The notes beneath the pieces were generated by a model. The model had not been told where the DNA came from. It searched no databases and worked only from the letters and a program-made list of their open reading frames with translations. Positions 1 to 9,076 of a DNA stretch of 36,720 nucleotides are shown one piece after another. The stretch comes from Planctomycetaceae bacterium (GTDB lineage Bacteria > Planctomycetota > UBA8742 > UBA2392 > JABWBM01): contig JABWBM010000010.1 in assembly GCA_013360495.1 (NCBI GenBank), forward strand, positions 1-36,720, given 5' to 3'. A program made the position numbers and the translations under genes. Each line of letters opens with the position of its first letter. Positions within the stretch are counted from its first letter, which is position 1.

Positions 1-638
1 AGCGCCCCCTGCCATCGGGCCGCATGACGCCGCGCGAGGCGCTGCTCTTCGGCATTGCGTGCTGCGCTCTCGGCTTGCTGGCATTGCTGGCGTTCGTCAA
101 TGAACTGTCGATGTGGCTCGCTCTCGCAATCATCGTGACCTACATCTTCATCTACACGCCGCTCAAAGTTCGCACTTCGTTCAATACTCTCGCTGGCGCA
201 ATCCCCGGGGCGCTGCCGCCAGTGGTCGGCTGGGCAGCCGCGAGTGATAACGTCGACTATCACGCGCTCGTGATGTTCGCGATTTTGTTCTTCTGGCAGA
301 TCCCGCATTTCTGGTCCATTGCATGGTTGTATCGCGACGACTATGCCGCCGGCGGCATGAAAATGCTCAGCACCATGGACAAAGACGGCGGCATGATGGC
401 GCGGCAAATCGCGCTCTGGAGTTTGCCTTTGCTACTGGTGAGCCTGCTGCCAACAAAGGTGGGACTCAGCGGCGAGATGTATACCCAGTGCGCGTTGCCA
501 TTGGCGGTTGCGTTCACCTGTTTCGCCTTCGTGCTCTTGATCCGGCACACCCGTGGCGTCGTGCGCGGCTTCTTCTTCGCCTCGATCGCGTATCTGCCGC
601 TCTTGTTCGCAATCATGCTGCTGGACAAGGTGCGCTAG
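1..638 (+). CDS. ctaB: Protoheme IX farnesyltransferase (heme O synthase), 5' end outside window
   Basis: Integral membrane enzyme that adds a farnesyl group to heme B, giving heme O for terminal oxidases. The frame is open to the left edge: the residues before the first internal ATG (position 24) read RPLPSGRM, the conserved TRxRPLPxGR loop of the UbiA/CtaB family, so the real start lies upstream and roughly the N-terminal third is missing. The visible part holds about six hydrophobic segments and the second conserved loop, YRDDYAAGGMKMLS near residue 110 of the visible part, followed by MDKDGG. It ends in TAG. No partner genes (cox, ctaA) are in the window; what follows is a toxin-antitoxin pair. 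UbiA relatives are the alternative, but these loops match the heme O synthase branch. Confidence 0.93.
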   Translation, partial: RPLPSGRMTPREALLFGIACCALGLLALLAFVNELSMWLALAIIVTYIFIYTPLKVRTSFNTLAGAIPGALPPVVGWAAASDNVDYHALVMFAILFFWQIPHFWSIAWLYRDDYAAGGMKMLSTMDKDGGMMARQIALWSLPLLLVSLLPTKVGLSGEMYTQCALPLAVAFTCFAFVLLIRHTRGVVRGFFFASIAYLPLLFAIMLLDKVR

Positions 639-690
639 CGAATCCTTTTCACCTATTAAGTCCGAGCGAAAATCTGCTAAACTACCGGCT

Positions 691-888
691 ATGAAGACTT
701 CTATACAGGCCCTTTTACCGCAAGAACTCGTCGATGAAGCAAAAGCCTTCGTTGAGCAGGGTGGTGCCGACAATTTCGATAGTCTTCTGGCGGAAGCATT
801 GCGCCGCTATCTGGAATCACACTCGCTACACCTCACCGAAACATTCCTCCGGGAAGATCTCGCTTGGGGCCTCGATGGTCGAGAATAG
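691..888 (+). CDS. Ribbon-helix-helix-like antitoxin of a PIN toxin
   Basis: A 65-residue protein whose first half, LLPQELVDEAKAFVEQGG followed by LLAEALRRYLESH, has the strand-helix-helix pattern of CopG/RHH DNA-binding antitoxins. The C-terminal tail (ETFLREDLAWGLDGRE) would be the toxin-binding part; similar tails ending in WGLxGR occur in antitoxins paired with DUF3368-type PIN proteins. The ATG at 691 is chosen because earlier in-frame starts run back into ctaB. No strong Shine-Dalgarno is seen. A TGCTAAACT (extended -10 type) lies at 675-683, leaving almost no leader, so transcription may start just before the gene. The last 14 bp overlap the toxin gene, implying coupled translation. 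Expected role: neutralise the toxin and repress the operon (inference). Confidence 0.7.
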   Translation: MKTSIQALLPQELVDEAKAFVEQGGADNFDSLLAEALRRYLESHSLHLTETFLREDLAWGLDGRE

Positions 889-1390
889 AACGACGATTGT
901 CGTCGTATGTGACGCCGGACCGCTTATTCATCTCGACGAGTTAGAGTGCATCCATCTTTTGAGCGACTTTCCGCGCGTTCTTGTTCCAGAAGAAGTATGG
1001 AAAGAGGTCGAACACCATCGGCCTGCCGCATTGACAAAACGTCATTCAGGATTTGAAAAGACGACGCTCGCATCGCCTCCGTCACCTGTGTTGAAAACAC
1101 TGGTTAAACTCTACTCCCTCCATGGCGGAGAGCAAAGCGCGATCCGGATAGCTCAAATGTATGTTCCGTCATTACTTCTCACCGACGACAATGCAGCGAG
1201 ACTGGCAGCCCAAAGTCTCGGCTTGTCGGTACATGGAACCATAGGCCTTCTGATACGTTCGATCCGGCGCAAGCAAATGACCAAAGCGCGTGTTATCCGA
1301 TTGTTGCAAACCATCGACAGCGTTTCGACCCTGCATATCAAACCTGCGCTATTGCATGACATCATTCGAGAAATCGAACAACGAGATTGA
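875..1390 (+). CDS. PIN-domain toxin (DUF3368/VapC-like ribonuclease)
   Basis: A 171-residue PIN-fold protein, probably an RNA-cleaving toxin. Visible acidic residues of the metal site are D13 in VVVCDAGPLIHL, the EEVWKEVE stretch at about 39-46, E86 in LHGGEQSAI and D104/D105 in LLTDDNAAR; the GGE and TDD patterns are typical of the DUF3368 branch. The ATG at 875 overlaps the antitoxin by 14 bp and puts the first catalytic Asp at the expected distance from the N-terminus. The pair sits between ctaB and a hydroxylase gene with no functional link to either, as expected for a mobile toxin-antitoxin module. The RNA target cannot be read from sequence. All key acidic residues are present, so the toxin looks intact. 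Confidence 0.8.
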   Translation: MVENRTTIVVVCDAGPLIHLDELECIHLLSDFPRVLVPEEVWKEVEHHRPAALTKRHSGFEKTTLASPPSPVLKTLVKLYSLHGGEQSAIRIAQMYVPSLLLTDDNAARLAAQSLGLSVHGTIGLLIRSIRRKQMTKARVIRLLQTIDSVSTLHIKPALLHDIIREIEQRD

Positions 1391-1455
1391 AGTTCTCATT
1401 TGACCGCTTCTAATCCCTTGCGCCAACTGTTGGCGAGACGGAAACTCAATATCTT

Positions 1456-2034
1456 ATGGGCACGATTGCGCTCACATCTCACGGCGCGGGAATCATGACG
1501 CTTCCCCTGCTCTCGCGGACACGCTGCGCGGAACTCCTTCGCTCGCTCGACGAGCATGGCGCATGGAATCGCGACCATCCGAAAACCCGCTACATGGGCG
1601 GAACGAATGACGGGGCGGAAATCATCTCGCCCGTAAACTTTCCTCCCGATGCTCCCGGAGCGCCGTGGCGCGAGTTCGAGGGGCTGCTTAACGATTCAGT
1701 CCGGCCATTGCTCGCTGAACATGGCCACCATCTCCCCCACCATCGCCACCATCAATTGCTGCGCTATGAACCCGGCGCCAACGGCTATGTCCACAAGGAC
1801 ACTGACGCCGACCCGACGGGCTTTCGCCGCTATACGGTGCTTGTTTACCTCAACGACAACATGCTCGGCGGCCACACCTATTTCCCCACGCAGGACGTAT
1901 TGATCAAACCCGAGGCTGGCATGGCGCTGCTCTTTCCCTCGGCCCTTGACCACGCTGGCACCAAGGTGCATACGGGGATCAAATACGCCTACGCCGCGTT
2001 TCTCGGAAGAAACTCCACGGAGACCAACGCCTGA
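1456..2034 (+). CDS. 2-oxoglutarate/Fe(II)-dependent oxygenase, prolyl 4-hydroxylase-like
   Basis: A 192-residue protein with the double-stranded beta-helix signature of 2OG-Fe(II) oxygenases. The iron triad is H113 and D115 in GYVHKDTDA and H172 in TKVHTG, and K176 follows in the position that binds the 2OG carboxylate (Lys instead of the commoner Arg is usual in the P4H group). RRYTVLVYLND and GGHTYFP form the characteristic central strands. The substrate is unknown; protein-bound Pro or another residue is possible. The start is uncertain: ATG 1456 is used here, but ATG 1495 (MTLPLLS) would give a compact domain. The stop TGA shares its A with the selB start (TGATG), so the two genes are probably co-translated. 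Confidence 0.85.
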   Translation: MGTIALTSHGAGIMTLPLLSRTRCAELLRSLDEHGAWNRDHPKTRYMGGTNDGAEIISPVNFPPDAPGAPWREFEGLLNDSVRPLLAEHGHHLPHHRHHQLLRYEPGANGYVHKDTDADPTGFRRYTVLVYLNDNMLGGHTYFPTQDVLIKPEAGMALLFPSALDHAGTKVHTGIKYAYAAFLGRNSTETNA

Positions 2035-3971
2035 TGTCAGCAAGCGCCACAGCCGCCGAACCCATCCTGCCCATCGTCATCGGCACCGCCGGCCACGTCG
2101 ATCATGGCAAGTCGAGCCTCGTGCGCGCGTTGACCGGCATTGATCCCGACCGTTTAAAGGAAGAGAAAGAGCGCGGCCTGACCATCGACATCGGCTTCGC
2201 CAACTTCCTGCATCGCGGAAAATTCCGCGTCGGCATGGTGGACGTCCCCGGCCATGAACGGTTTATTAAAAACATGGTGACGGGCGCCACCGGCGTCGAC
2301 CTCGTCATCCTCTGCGTCGCTGCCAACGACGGCGTGATGCTTCAAACCCGCGAACACCTCGAAATTCTTACGCTGCTCGGGATCAAGCGCGGCGTCATCG
2401 CCATCACCAAGGCCGACCTCGCCGACAAGGAGACTATCGAACTGGTGAAGATGGACATCGCGGAGGCGACGAAGGACACCTTCATCGAAGGCGCCGAGAT
2501 GATCCCCTTCAGTGTCCAGACCGGCGAAGGTTTCGACGCGTTCAAGGAAAAGCTCGCGGCAATGATCGACAAGGTCCCGCCCCACGACGGCTCCGGCGCG
2601 TTCCGCATGCCGGTGCAGCGCGTGTTCTCCGTCAAGGGCCACGGCGCAGTGCTGACGGGTATTCCGCTCTCCGGCGCGGTGGCGATCGGCGACACGGTCG
2701 AAACCATGCCATCGAACCAGCAGGGTAAACTTCGCCACATTCAGGCCTACCACGGCGACCGCGAGCGAGCGCAGGCCGGACACTCCAGCGCGCTCAACAT
2801 CAGCGCCATCGACCACCACCGCATCCACCGTGGCCACGTCGTCGCGCAGCCGGGCTATGCGAAAACCTTGCGCTCGGTGATCGCGCGCATCAACACCGCA
2901 CGCACGCTCAAACGCGCCCTCAAAAAAGGCACGGAACTCAAATTGCTGATCGACAACAGCGAAGTGACCGGCTCGCTGCACATCCTCGACAGCAACCGCC
3001 CGAAGATCGCCGCGAGTGAAACGGCGCTGGTGCGCCTCGAACTACAAGAACCGGTGGTAGCCGCCACAGGCGATCGTTTCATTCTGCGTATTCCCTCCCC
3101 AGCAGTCACTGTCGCGGGTGGCCGCGTGCTGAGCACCAGCCAGGAGACGATCACCCACAAAGACGAAAAGCGCGTGAAGCTCTTCGAGAAGAAGGCGGGC
3201 GCTCTGGATAACCGCAACGAGCTCGCGGCCATGACCTGCCTCGAAGCCGGCGGCACGGGGCTCTCCGACACAGAACTCGCGCAGGAGTTGTGGTTGCTGC
3301 CGAAGGAAGCGGAGCCGCTGATCGAGGAATTATTGAAAAAGGGAACGTTACTGCGCAGCAGCGCTCGCAAGCTGGTGCATAAGGACGCATGGGCCGACTT
3401 GGGCAAGAATATCCTGGCACTCTTGGAAACCTATCACAAAGAGCACCCACAGGCCGCCGGCATGCCCGAAGCCGAGTTACAGCAACGAACTGCTTTGGAG
3501 CCGCGCCTGCTCAACGAAGTGCTCGCCATGCTCTCGACGGACAAGAAAATCGTGCGCGAGGGCGAAGTGGTCTGTCACGCAAAACACGCCGTCCAGCTCA
3601 GCGCAGCGCAGAAAAAAGCCCTCGACCTGATCCGCGCGGAACTCAAGGCAGGAGGCTTTTCGCCGCCGGAGTTGGCCGACCTCGAGAAGCGTTCCGGCCT
3701 CGCTAACAAAGACTTCCGCGCCGTGATCAGTTACCTGACTTCGCGGGGGGAAGCGGTGTTGCTTGACGCGACCTTTATCATGATGGCGACGAGCATCGAC
3801 GAGGCGGTGAGCCGCGCACGAAAATTTATTGGTGAAAAAGGCGAAATGCGCGCCGCAGATTTCCGCAATCTACTCGACACCACAAGGAAATACGCGATTC
3901 CGCTGCTGGAATACCTCGACGGCCGCGGCCACTTCATCAACCGCGACGGCGTGCGGATCATGAAGCGGTAG
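2034..3971 (+). CDS. selB: Selenocysteine-specific translation elongation factor SelB
   Basis: A 645-residue GTPase that carries Sec-tRNA to the ribosome at UGA codons marked by a SECIS hairpin. Motifs: GHVDHGKS (G1) at 20-27, DVPGH (G3) at 69-73 and TKAD (G4) at 124-127; TKAD replacing NKxD is usual in SelB. EF-Tu-like domains II and III follow to about 350, then a long C-terminal region of winged helices ending in [20 protein letters not shown], the conserved SECIS-binding WH4 segment. Full length, with no break. The start ATG overlaps the stop of the hydroxylase gene. selA, selD and the selC tRNA are not in the window, but SelB implies that the organism makes selenoproteins. Convergent with clpC, 4 bp apart. 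Confidence 0.97.
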   Translation: MSASATAAEPILPIVIGTAGHVDHGKSSLVRALTGIDPDRLKEEKERGLTIDIGFANFLHRGKFRVGMVDVPGHERFIKNMVTGATGVDLVILCVAANDGVMLQTREHLEILTLLGIKRGVIAITKADLADKETIELVKMDIAEATKDTFIEGAEMIPFSVQTGEGFDAFKEKLAAMIDKVPPHDGSGAFRMPVQRVFSVKGHGAVLTGIPLSGAVAIGDTVETMPSNQQGKLRHIQAYHGDRERAQAGHSSALNISAIDHHRIHRGHVVAQPGYAKTLRSVIARINTARTLKRALKKGTELKLLIDNSEVTGSLHILDSNRPKIAASETALVRLELQEPVVAATGDRFILRIPSPAVTVAGGRVLSTSQETITHKDEKRVKLFEKKAGALDNRNELAAMTCLEAGGTGLSDTELAQELWLLPKEAEPLIEELLKKGTLLRSSARKLVHKDAWADLGKNILALLETYHKEHPQAAGMPEAELQQRTALEPRLLNEVLAMLSTDKKIVREGEVVCHAKHAVQLSAAQKKALDLIRAELKAGGFSPPELADLEKRSGLANKDFRAVISYLTSRGEAVLLDATFIMMATSIDEAVSRARKFIGEKGEMRAADFRNLLDTTRKYAIPLLEYLDGRGHFINRDGVRIMKR

Positions 3972-3975
3972 TTGC

Positions 3976-6540
<2,565 letters not shown>

Positions 6541-6588
6541 GGGTTACCTTATGTTATGGCCCATTTTCCCGTCGAACCTCACCGACCG

Positions 6589-6617
6589 ACCATAGCAGCC
6601 ATTCCGGCATCCGGCAA
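6589..6617 (-). promoter_or_regulatory. Predicted sigma70-type promoter of clpC
   Basis: On the minus strand, TTGCCG (6617-6612) and TATGGT (6594-6589) are separated by exactly 17 bp, four of six matches to each consensus. It would start transcription near 6582, leaving about 40 bases before the clpC ATG with its AAGGTAA ribosome site. The match is modest; support comes from position and from similar TTGCC boxes elsewhere in the window. Confidence 0.45.
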
Positions 6618-6727
6618 CGGCCACGGCGGAGGTCTCCGGCACGGCCCATTTTAGTGCAAAACGCGGGCCGATGGCCGAAATTCCCACTTTTTCTGCCGAC
6701 TGGGCAGACGCCGAAAATTCCCGTGTC

Positions 6728-6756
6728 AAACGAAAACCCCGCCGGAAGCGGCGGGG
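6728..6756 (-). terminator. Rho-independent terminator of the double-glycine peptide gene
   Basis: Perfect 8-bp GC stem (CCCCGCCG paired with CGGCGGGG) with a four-base loop, followed on the minus strand by TTTTCGTTT. It lies about 50 bases after the stop of the small peptide gene and before the clpC promoter, so it separates the two transcripts and supports real expression of the peptide. Confidence 0.85.
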
Positions 6757-6805
6757 TGAGGTCGCAAAGCTTGGACAATGAGAAACTTGAAGATTGACCA
6801 CCTGG

Positions 6806-6955
6806 TTACGGGCGCGAAAGAATGATCTTTCCCTTTCTGCTTCCCTGACGGCACCACGGATTCGGCCACTCCGGGCAATTGTTCACGCCGGACATGGTCT
6901 GCGTTCTGACGCCGCCCACAACTGACTTCATCTCGTTCGTTGATATCGTTTTCAT
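6806..6955 (-). CDS. Small peptide with double-glycine leader, bacteriocin/RiPP-like precursor
   Basis: A 49-residue peptide. The first 15 residues, MKTISTNEMKSVVGG, have the form of double-glycine leaders cut by C39-peptidase ABC exporters (pattern: short basic start, polar helix, E-M/L, hydrophobics, GG). The predicted 34-residue mature part is basic (six Lys/Arg, one Glu), rich in Gly/Ser/Asn and Trp, and has two cysteines flanking PEWPNPW, which could form a disulfide or thioether loop. The start at 6955 is chosen over the upstream GTG/ATG frames because AAAGGA lies nine bases before it. A strong terminator follows. No exporter, immunity protein or modifying enzyme is in the window. Alternatives: a secreted signalling peptide, or a chance GG in a short hypothetical protein. 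The function is inferred only. Confidence 0.6.
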   Translation of the reverse strand: MKTISTNEMKSVVGGVRTQTMSGVNNCPEWPNPWCRQGSRKGKIILSRP

Positions 6956-7203
6956 CGCCTCTCGTCCTTTCTCGTTATCAGCCAACCAAGTTATGAAAGC
7001 CCTGTTCCAACAACTCATCCTCTACGCACAAAAGGATACTCGTGGTCTTTAATTTCGACCATTCAATACTCTTTCGCCTCACACTTTTCGGTACGATTTC
7101 AGACCACCCTATCGTCCAAGGTTCCAAAGACGGACCACCGGCACCAACCGTGGATGGTGTATGCATCGCTGCTGTTTCTCGCGGTATTACCAATGGCGAA
7201 ACA

Positions 7204-7223
7204 CCGAACCATCCATGGTTCGG
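7204..7223. repeat. Perfect 9-bp inverted repeat
   Basis: CCGAACCAT and ATGGTTCGG separated by two bases form an almost loopless palindrome. A related, inverted sequence (AACCGTGGATGGTGT) lies at about 7146-7160, so the two may also pair with each other. No T-tract follows on either strand, so it is not an obvious terminator; an operator or RNA hairpin is possible. Confidence 0.6.
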
Positions 7224-7259
7224 ATAACAGGCCAATTTTCAACTGCCTGCTAAAATCAC

Positions 7260-7288
7260 ACTGCCCGCGACATCGCGCCGCGGGCAGT
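7260..7288 (-). repeat. Perfect 10-bp stem-loop, possible weak terminator
   Basis: ACTGCCCGCG pairs perfectly with CGCGGGCAGT across a nine-base loop. On the minus strand it is followed by GTGATTTTA, a poor T-tract, so it could act as a weak terminator or attenuator for a transcript started at the promoter near 7694-7722. Confidence 0.5.
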
Positions 7289-7325
7289 TGCTATGAACTT
7301 CATAGGGGCGGTGGACCTGCGATCG

Positions 7326-7346
7326 GCGGCGCATCAATCGCGCCGC
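7326..7346. repeat. Perfect 7-bp GC stem-loop
   Basis: GCGGCGC and GCGCCGC flank a seven-base loop (ATCAATC). Read on the minus strand, it lies about 40 bases after the stop of the 12-codon frame at 7387-7425, where an attenuator hairpin could be expected. The structure is seen; the function is a guess. Confidence 0.5.
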
Positions 7347-7386
7347 AGCGCCGTGTCATTCCGGCGACAGGACCCCGTCAGATCCG

Positions 7387-7425
7387 TTACAGGTTCCACC
7401 TCTGCTTACATTGACCTTCGATCAC
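7387..7425 (-). CDS. Possible 12-codon leader peptide with a maximal ribosome site
   Basis: GTG-initiated frame MIEGQCKQRWNL, ending in TAA. It is preceded, six bases before the start, by AAAAGGAGGTGATCC (minus strand, 7440-7426), which matches the complement of the 16S rRNA tail over at least 12 bases, far longer than any other ribosome site in this window. Hairpins follow. The arrangement resembles a leader-peptide attenuator, but no regulated gene follows closely, and a frame this short can arise by chance. The extended Shine-Dalgarno is the real signal; translation is speculative. Confidence 0.2.
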   Translation of the reverse strand: MIEGQCKQRWNL

Positions 7426-7693
7426 GGATCACCTCCTTTTCTAAGAATGGGCGCGAGCGTCATGGACGCGCGCGCGATTTATCCCCGCTCTGGCCGTCTC
7501 ATAAGCGTGCTTGTACGAGCCGACGGCTGCGAGGCGATGGTTCTAAGCCCGCGTCCGGGCACAGCGTTTCCGCGGGGAACGACGCCCCAGCGGTTTCTTC
7601 TATAAGTGAGGTTCGGGATGGATTGGCGTTCTGACACGAGGGACGTATATCCTCCAAAGTGTCTCAAAGCTGCCAAAAGGCGCTGCCATAGAC

Positions 7694-7722
7694 AATATAT
7701 CCTTTACACTATCGAGTGGCAA
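7694..7722 (-). promoter_or_regulatory. Predicted sigma70-type promoter reading into the hairpin-rich interval
   Basis: Minus-strand TTGCCA (7722-7717) and TATATT (7699-7694) with exactly 17 bp between them, five of six matches to each consensus. This is among the best promoter matches in the window. Transcription would begin near 7687 and run toward the extended Shine-Dalgarno at 7426-7440 and eventually the double-glycine peptide, with no intervening gene. It is either the promoter of an untranslated RNA or of a very long leader. Confidence 0.55.
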
Positions 7723-7784
7723 ATTTCCGGAGCGGATTTTCTCGGTTTTTTTGAGGGATTTGCGCGGGATTTACAAACGCCCTG

Positions 7785-7861
7785 CGTGTCATTCCCGCGG
7801 AGACACGATGCAAGCGAGCGAGTAGTGAGCGTTGCGCCGAGTGACCGGAAATCCAGTTCTC
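7785..7861. repeat. Degenerate REP-like sequence
   Basis: Begins with GTGTCATTCCCGCG and later contains CGGAAATCCAG, the same word order as the intact palindromic element between mraY and murF (GTCATTCCCGCG, then CGGGAATCCAG), but with an unrelated insertion of about 45 bases between the parts. Probably a decayed copy of that dispersed repeat, lying just after the zinc-ribbon gene. Confidence 0.35.
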
Positions 7862-7866
7862 GTAGG

Positions 7867-8139
7867 TCACATTCTCCCGCAGTCGTAATTGAAAAAGCGC
7901 GAACTCGTCCCATGGGGGGCTATGCCCACACGCACTTCTTTCATGCACTTCGGGCAGCGGCCAGTGTACGCCGTCCCATCTTCGTTCTTGTACATGCGGG
8001 TGTAGGCTTCGTTGGCGCAGAGAAAACGCACGCCGATGAACTTGCGCGCGCCCGATTGTTCGGGCGGCTCTTCGCCGGACTTTCCGCCGATGGTGATGTC
8101 GACCGGAGGCATGTTCTGCCATTCAAAAATATTTGCCAT
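7867..8139 (-). CDS. Small zinc-ribbon-like protein of unknown function
   Basis: A 90-residue protein. The first third (MANIFEWQNMPPVDI, then a Gly/Glu-rich linker) is polar. The rest holds four cysteines: VRFLC, a CPKC knuckle in YTGRCPKCMKEVRV, and a final NYDCGRM, spaced like a small zinc ribbon, with the clear strand pattern RVGIAPHGTSSRFFNYDC. I have the impression that short proteins of this design recur in PVC-type bacteria, but I cannot name a family. The cysteine pattern is why this minus-strand frame is preferred over the longer frame on the other strand. The ATG has no clear Shine-Dalgarno, and its upstream side abuts a palindromic repeat element, so its promoter may have been altered. 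An alternative start is the Met at residue 10. Confidence 0.65.
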   Translation of the reverse strand: MANIFEWQNMPPVDITIGGKSGEEPPEQSGARKFIGVRFLCANEAYTRMYKNEDGTAYTGRCPKCMKEVRVGIAPHGTSSRFFNYDCGRM

Positions 8140-8155
8140 GGATAGCGCAAAAAAG

Positions 8156-8309
8156 ACGGAAGAAATTTAGCCGCGGATGAACGCAAATGAACGCGGATAA
8201 AGAACATACGAGATGAATCCCTTCTTTTTCGAATTCATTCTTTCGCTATGTCGTGGCCTTTTTCTCATATGCGTTTATCCGCGTCTATCTGCGGCCAAAA
8301 TTCTTCCGT
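8156..8309. repeat. Palindromic dispersed element, copy 1 (GCGGATGAACGC family)
   Basis: About 154 bp with imperfect terminal inverted repeats. The left end reads ACGGAAGAAATTTAGCCGCG and continues with GATGAACGCAAATGAACGC; the right end, read in reverse complement, starts ACGGAAGAATTTTGGCCGC and continues with the same words more diverged. A second copy lies at 28671-28841. It encodes nothing. It fills the space between the zinc-ribbon gene and sfsA and may carry or disrupt their promoters. No target duplication is visible. Confidence 0.65.
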
Positions 8310-8339
8310 ATTCTCTCTGACGGAGTTTAGCATGGGTCA

Positions 8340-9056
8340 ATGGCGATCATCATGCCATTTGAGAAGCCACTGCTGCGCGGCGTTCTGCTCAAGCGCTACA
8401 AGCGCTTTTTGGCCGATGTCAAGCTCGACGACGGGCGAGTTCTTACCGTCCATTGCCCCAACTCCGGCTCCATGAAAGCGTGCTGCGAGCCGGGCCGGCC
8501 CGTGATCGTGAGCGATTCGCAGGACGCCAAGCGCAAGCTTCGCTATACATGGGAGATGATCCAGATGGGCGAGACCTGGGTCGGCGTCAACACCAGCAAC
8601 CCAAACCGCGCCGTCGCGCAATTCATCGAGCAAGGCGCGATCGCGGAGTTGGCTGGATACGCAGCGCTCAAGCGCGAAGTGAAATACGGCAAGGAAGGCA
8701 GGAGCCGCATCGATATGTTGCTCAGTGGCGGCGGCAAAGCCGACTGCTACGTCGAGGTGAAGAACACGACCATGCGCGTGGGCGAGCACTCGGCGTTCCC
8801 TGACGCCCAGACCGAGCGTGGCCGAAAACATCTTGAAGAGTTGGCGCGGGAGGTGAAGGGCGGAAAGCGCGCGGCGATGTTCTTCTTCGTGGGTCGCGCG
8901 GATTGCTCACGCTTTCGGCCCGCCGACGAGATCGACCCCGAGTATGGTGCACTGCTCCGCAAGGTCGTGAAATCCGGCGTCGAAGCCCTCGCCTACCGCA
9001 TGTCCGTTTCACCCGATGGCATCGAGCTACGCGATCGTTTGCCGGTGGATTTGTGA
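8340..9056 (+). CDS. sfsA: SfsA family protein (sugar fermentation stimulation)
   Basis: A 238-residue protein with the hallmark SfsA motifs: VHCPNSGSM near the start, WVGVNTSNPN, SRIDMLL, CYVEVKNTT, FPDAQTERGRKHLEEL and CSRFRPADEIDPEYG. The family has an N-terminal OB-like part and a C-terminal restriction-endonuclease-like fold in which the Asp of RIDML and the Glu/Lys of VEVK form a PD-(D/E)xK site. A DNA-binding or nuclease role has been proposed, while the name comes from enhanced maltose use in E. coli. All catalytic-type residues are kept. ATG 8340 is used; the Met five codons later (8352) is equally plausible. It stands alone, convergent with the TPR lipoprotein gene, and just downstream of a palindromic repeat element. 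Confidence 0.93.
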   Translation: MAIIMPFEKPLLRGVLLKRYKRFLADVKLDDGRVLTVHCPNSGSMKACCEPGRPVIVSDSQDAKRKLRYTWEMIQMGETWVGVNTSNPNRAVAQFIEQGAIAELAGYAALKREVKYGKEGRSRIDMLLSGGGKADCYVEVKNTTMRVGEHSAFPDAQTERGRKHLEELAREVKGGKRAAMFFFVGRADCSRFRPADEIDPEYGALLRKVVKSGVEALAYRMSVSPDGIELRDRLPVDL

Positions 9057-9076
9057 AAACGACGCAGATAAAGAGT

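Larger units (their letters stand above)
6956..7866. other. Hairpin-rich, apparently non-coding interval of about 0.9 kb
   Basis: No open frame here looks like a protein: the longest ones have low-complexity or atypical composition and no motif. The interval holds several perfect inverted repeats (7204-7223, 7260-7288, 7326-7346), a good minus-strand promoter (7694-7722), a stretch matching the full 16S anti-SD complement (7426-7440 read on the minus strand) with a 12-codon frame after it, and REP-like sequences near 7355 and 7785. On the minus strand below the promoter, CCGC-T-GGGG with CCCCGCGG and GCCCG-GACG-CGGGC form further stems. It could be a structured RNA or a long leader running toward the double-glycine peptide gene, or a graveyard of palindromic repeats. 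I recognise no RNA family in it. Confidence 0.5.

Noticed and set aside
2154-2981. Long antisense frame inside selB, and a similar one at 4009-4920 inside clpC
   Set aside because: Both mirror strongly conserved genes and have composition expected from reverse-complement codons (rich in His, Arg, Val, Asp); no motif.
6978-7235. 85-residue minus-strand frame before the double-glycine peptide
   Set aside because: No ribosome site, no motif, odd composition; it crosses the perfect palindrome at 7204-7223, so it is more likely non-coding.
7426-7440. GGATCACCTCCTTTT on the plus strand looks like the 3' end of a 16S rRNA gene
   Set aside because: The sequence before it has none of the conserved helix 45 or decoding-site sequence, so no rRNA gene or fragment is present; it is kept only as an extended anti-SD complement on the other strand.
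7600-7640. CCATCCCGAAC (minus strand) resembles loop C of 5S rRNA
   Set aside because: Only 11 bases match; the flanking helices and the conserved AAG and GCGCC(G/A)ATGG parts are missing.
7606-8145. 179-residue plus-strand frame over the zinc-ribbon gene
   Set aside because: Arg/His-rich composition typical of an antisense shadow; the minus-strand frame has the ordered cysteine pattern.
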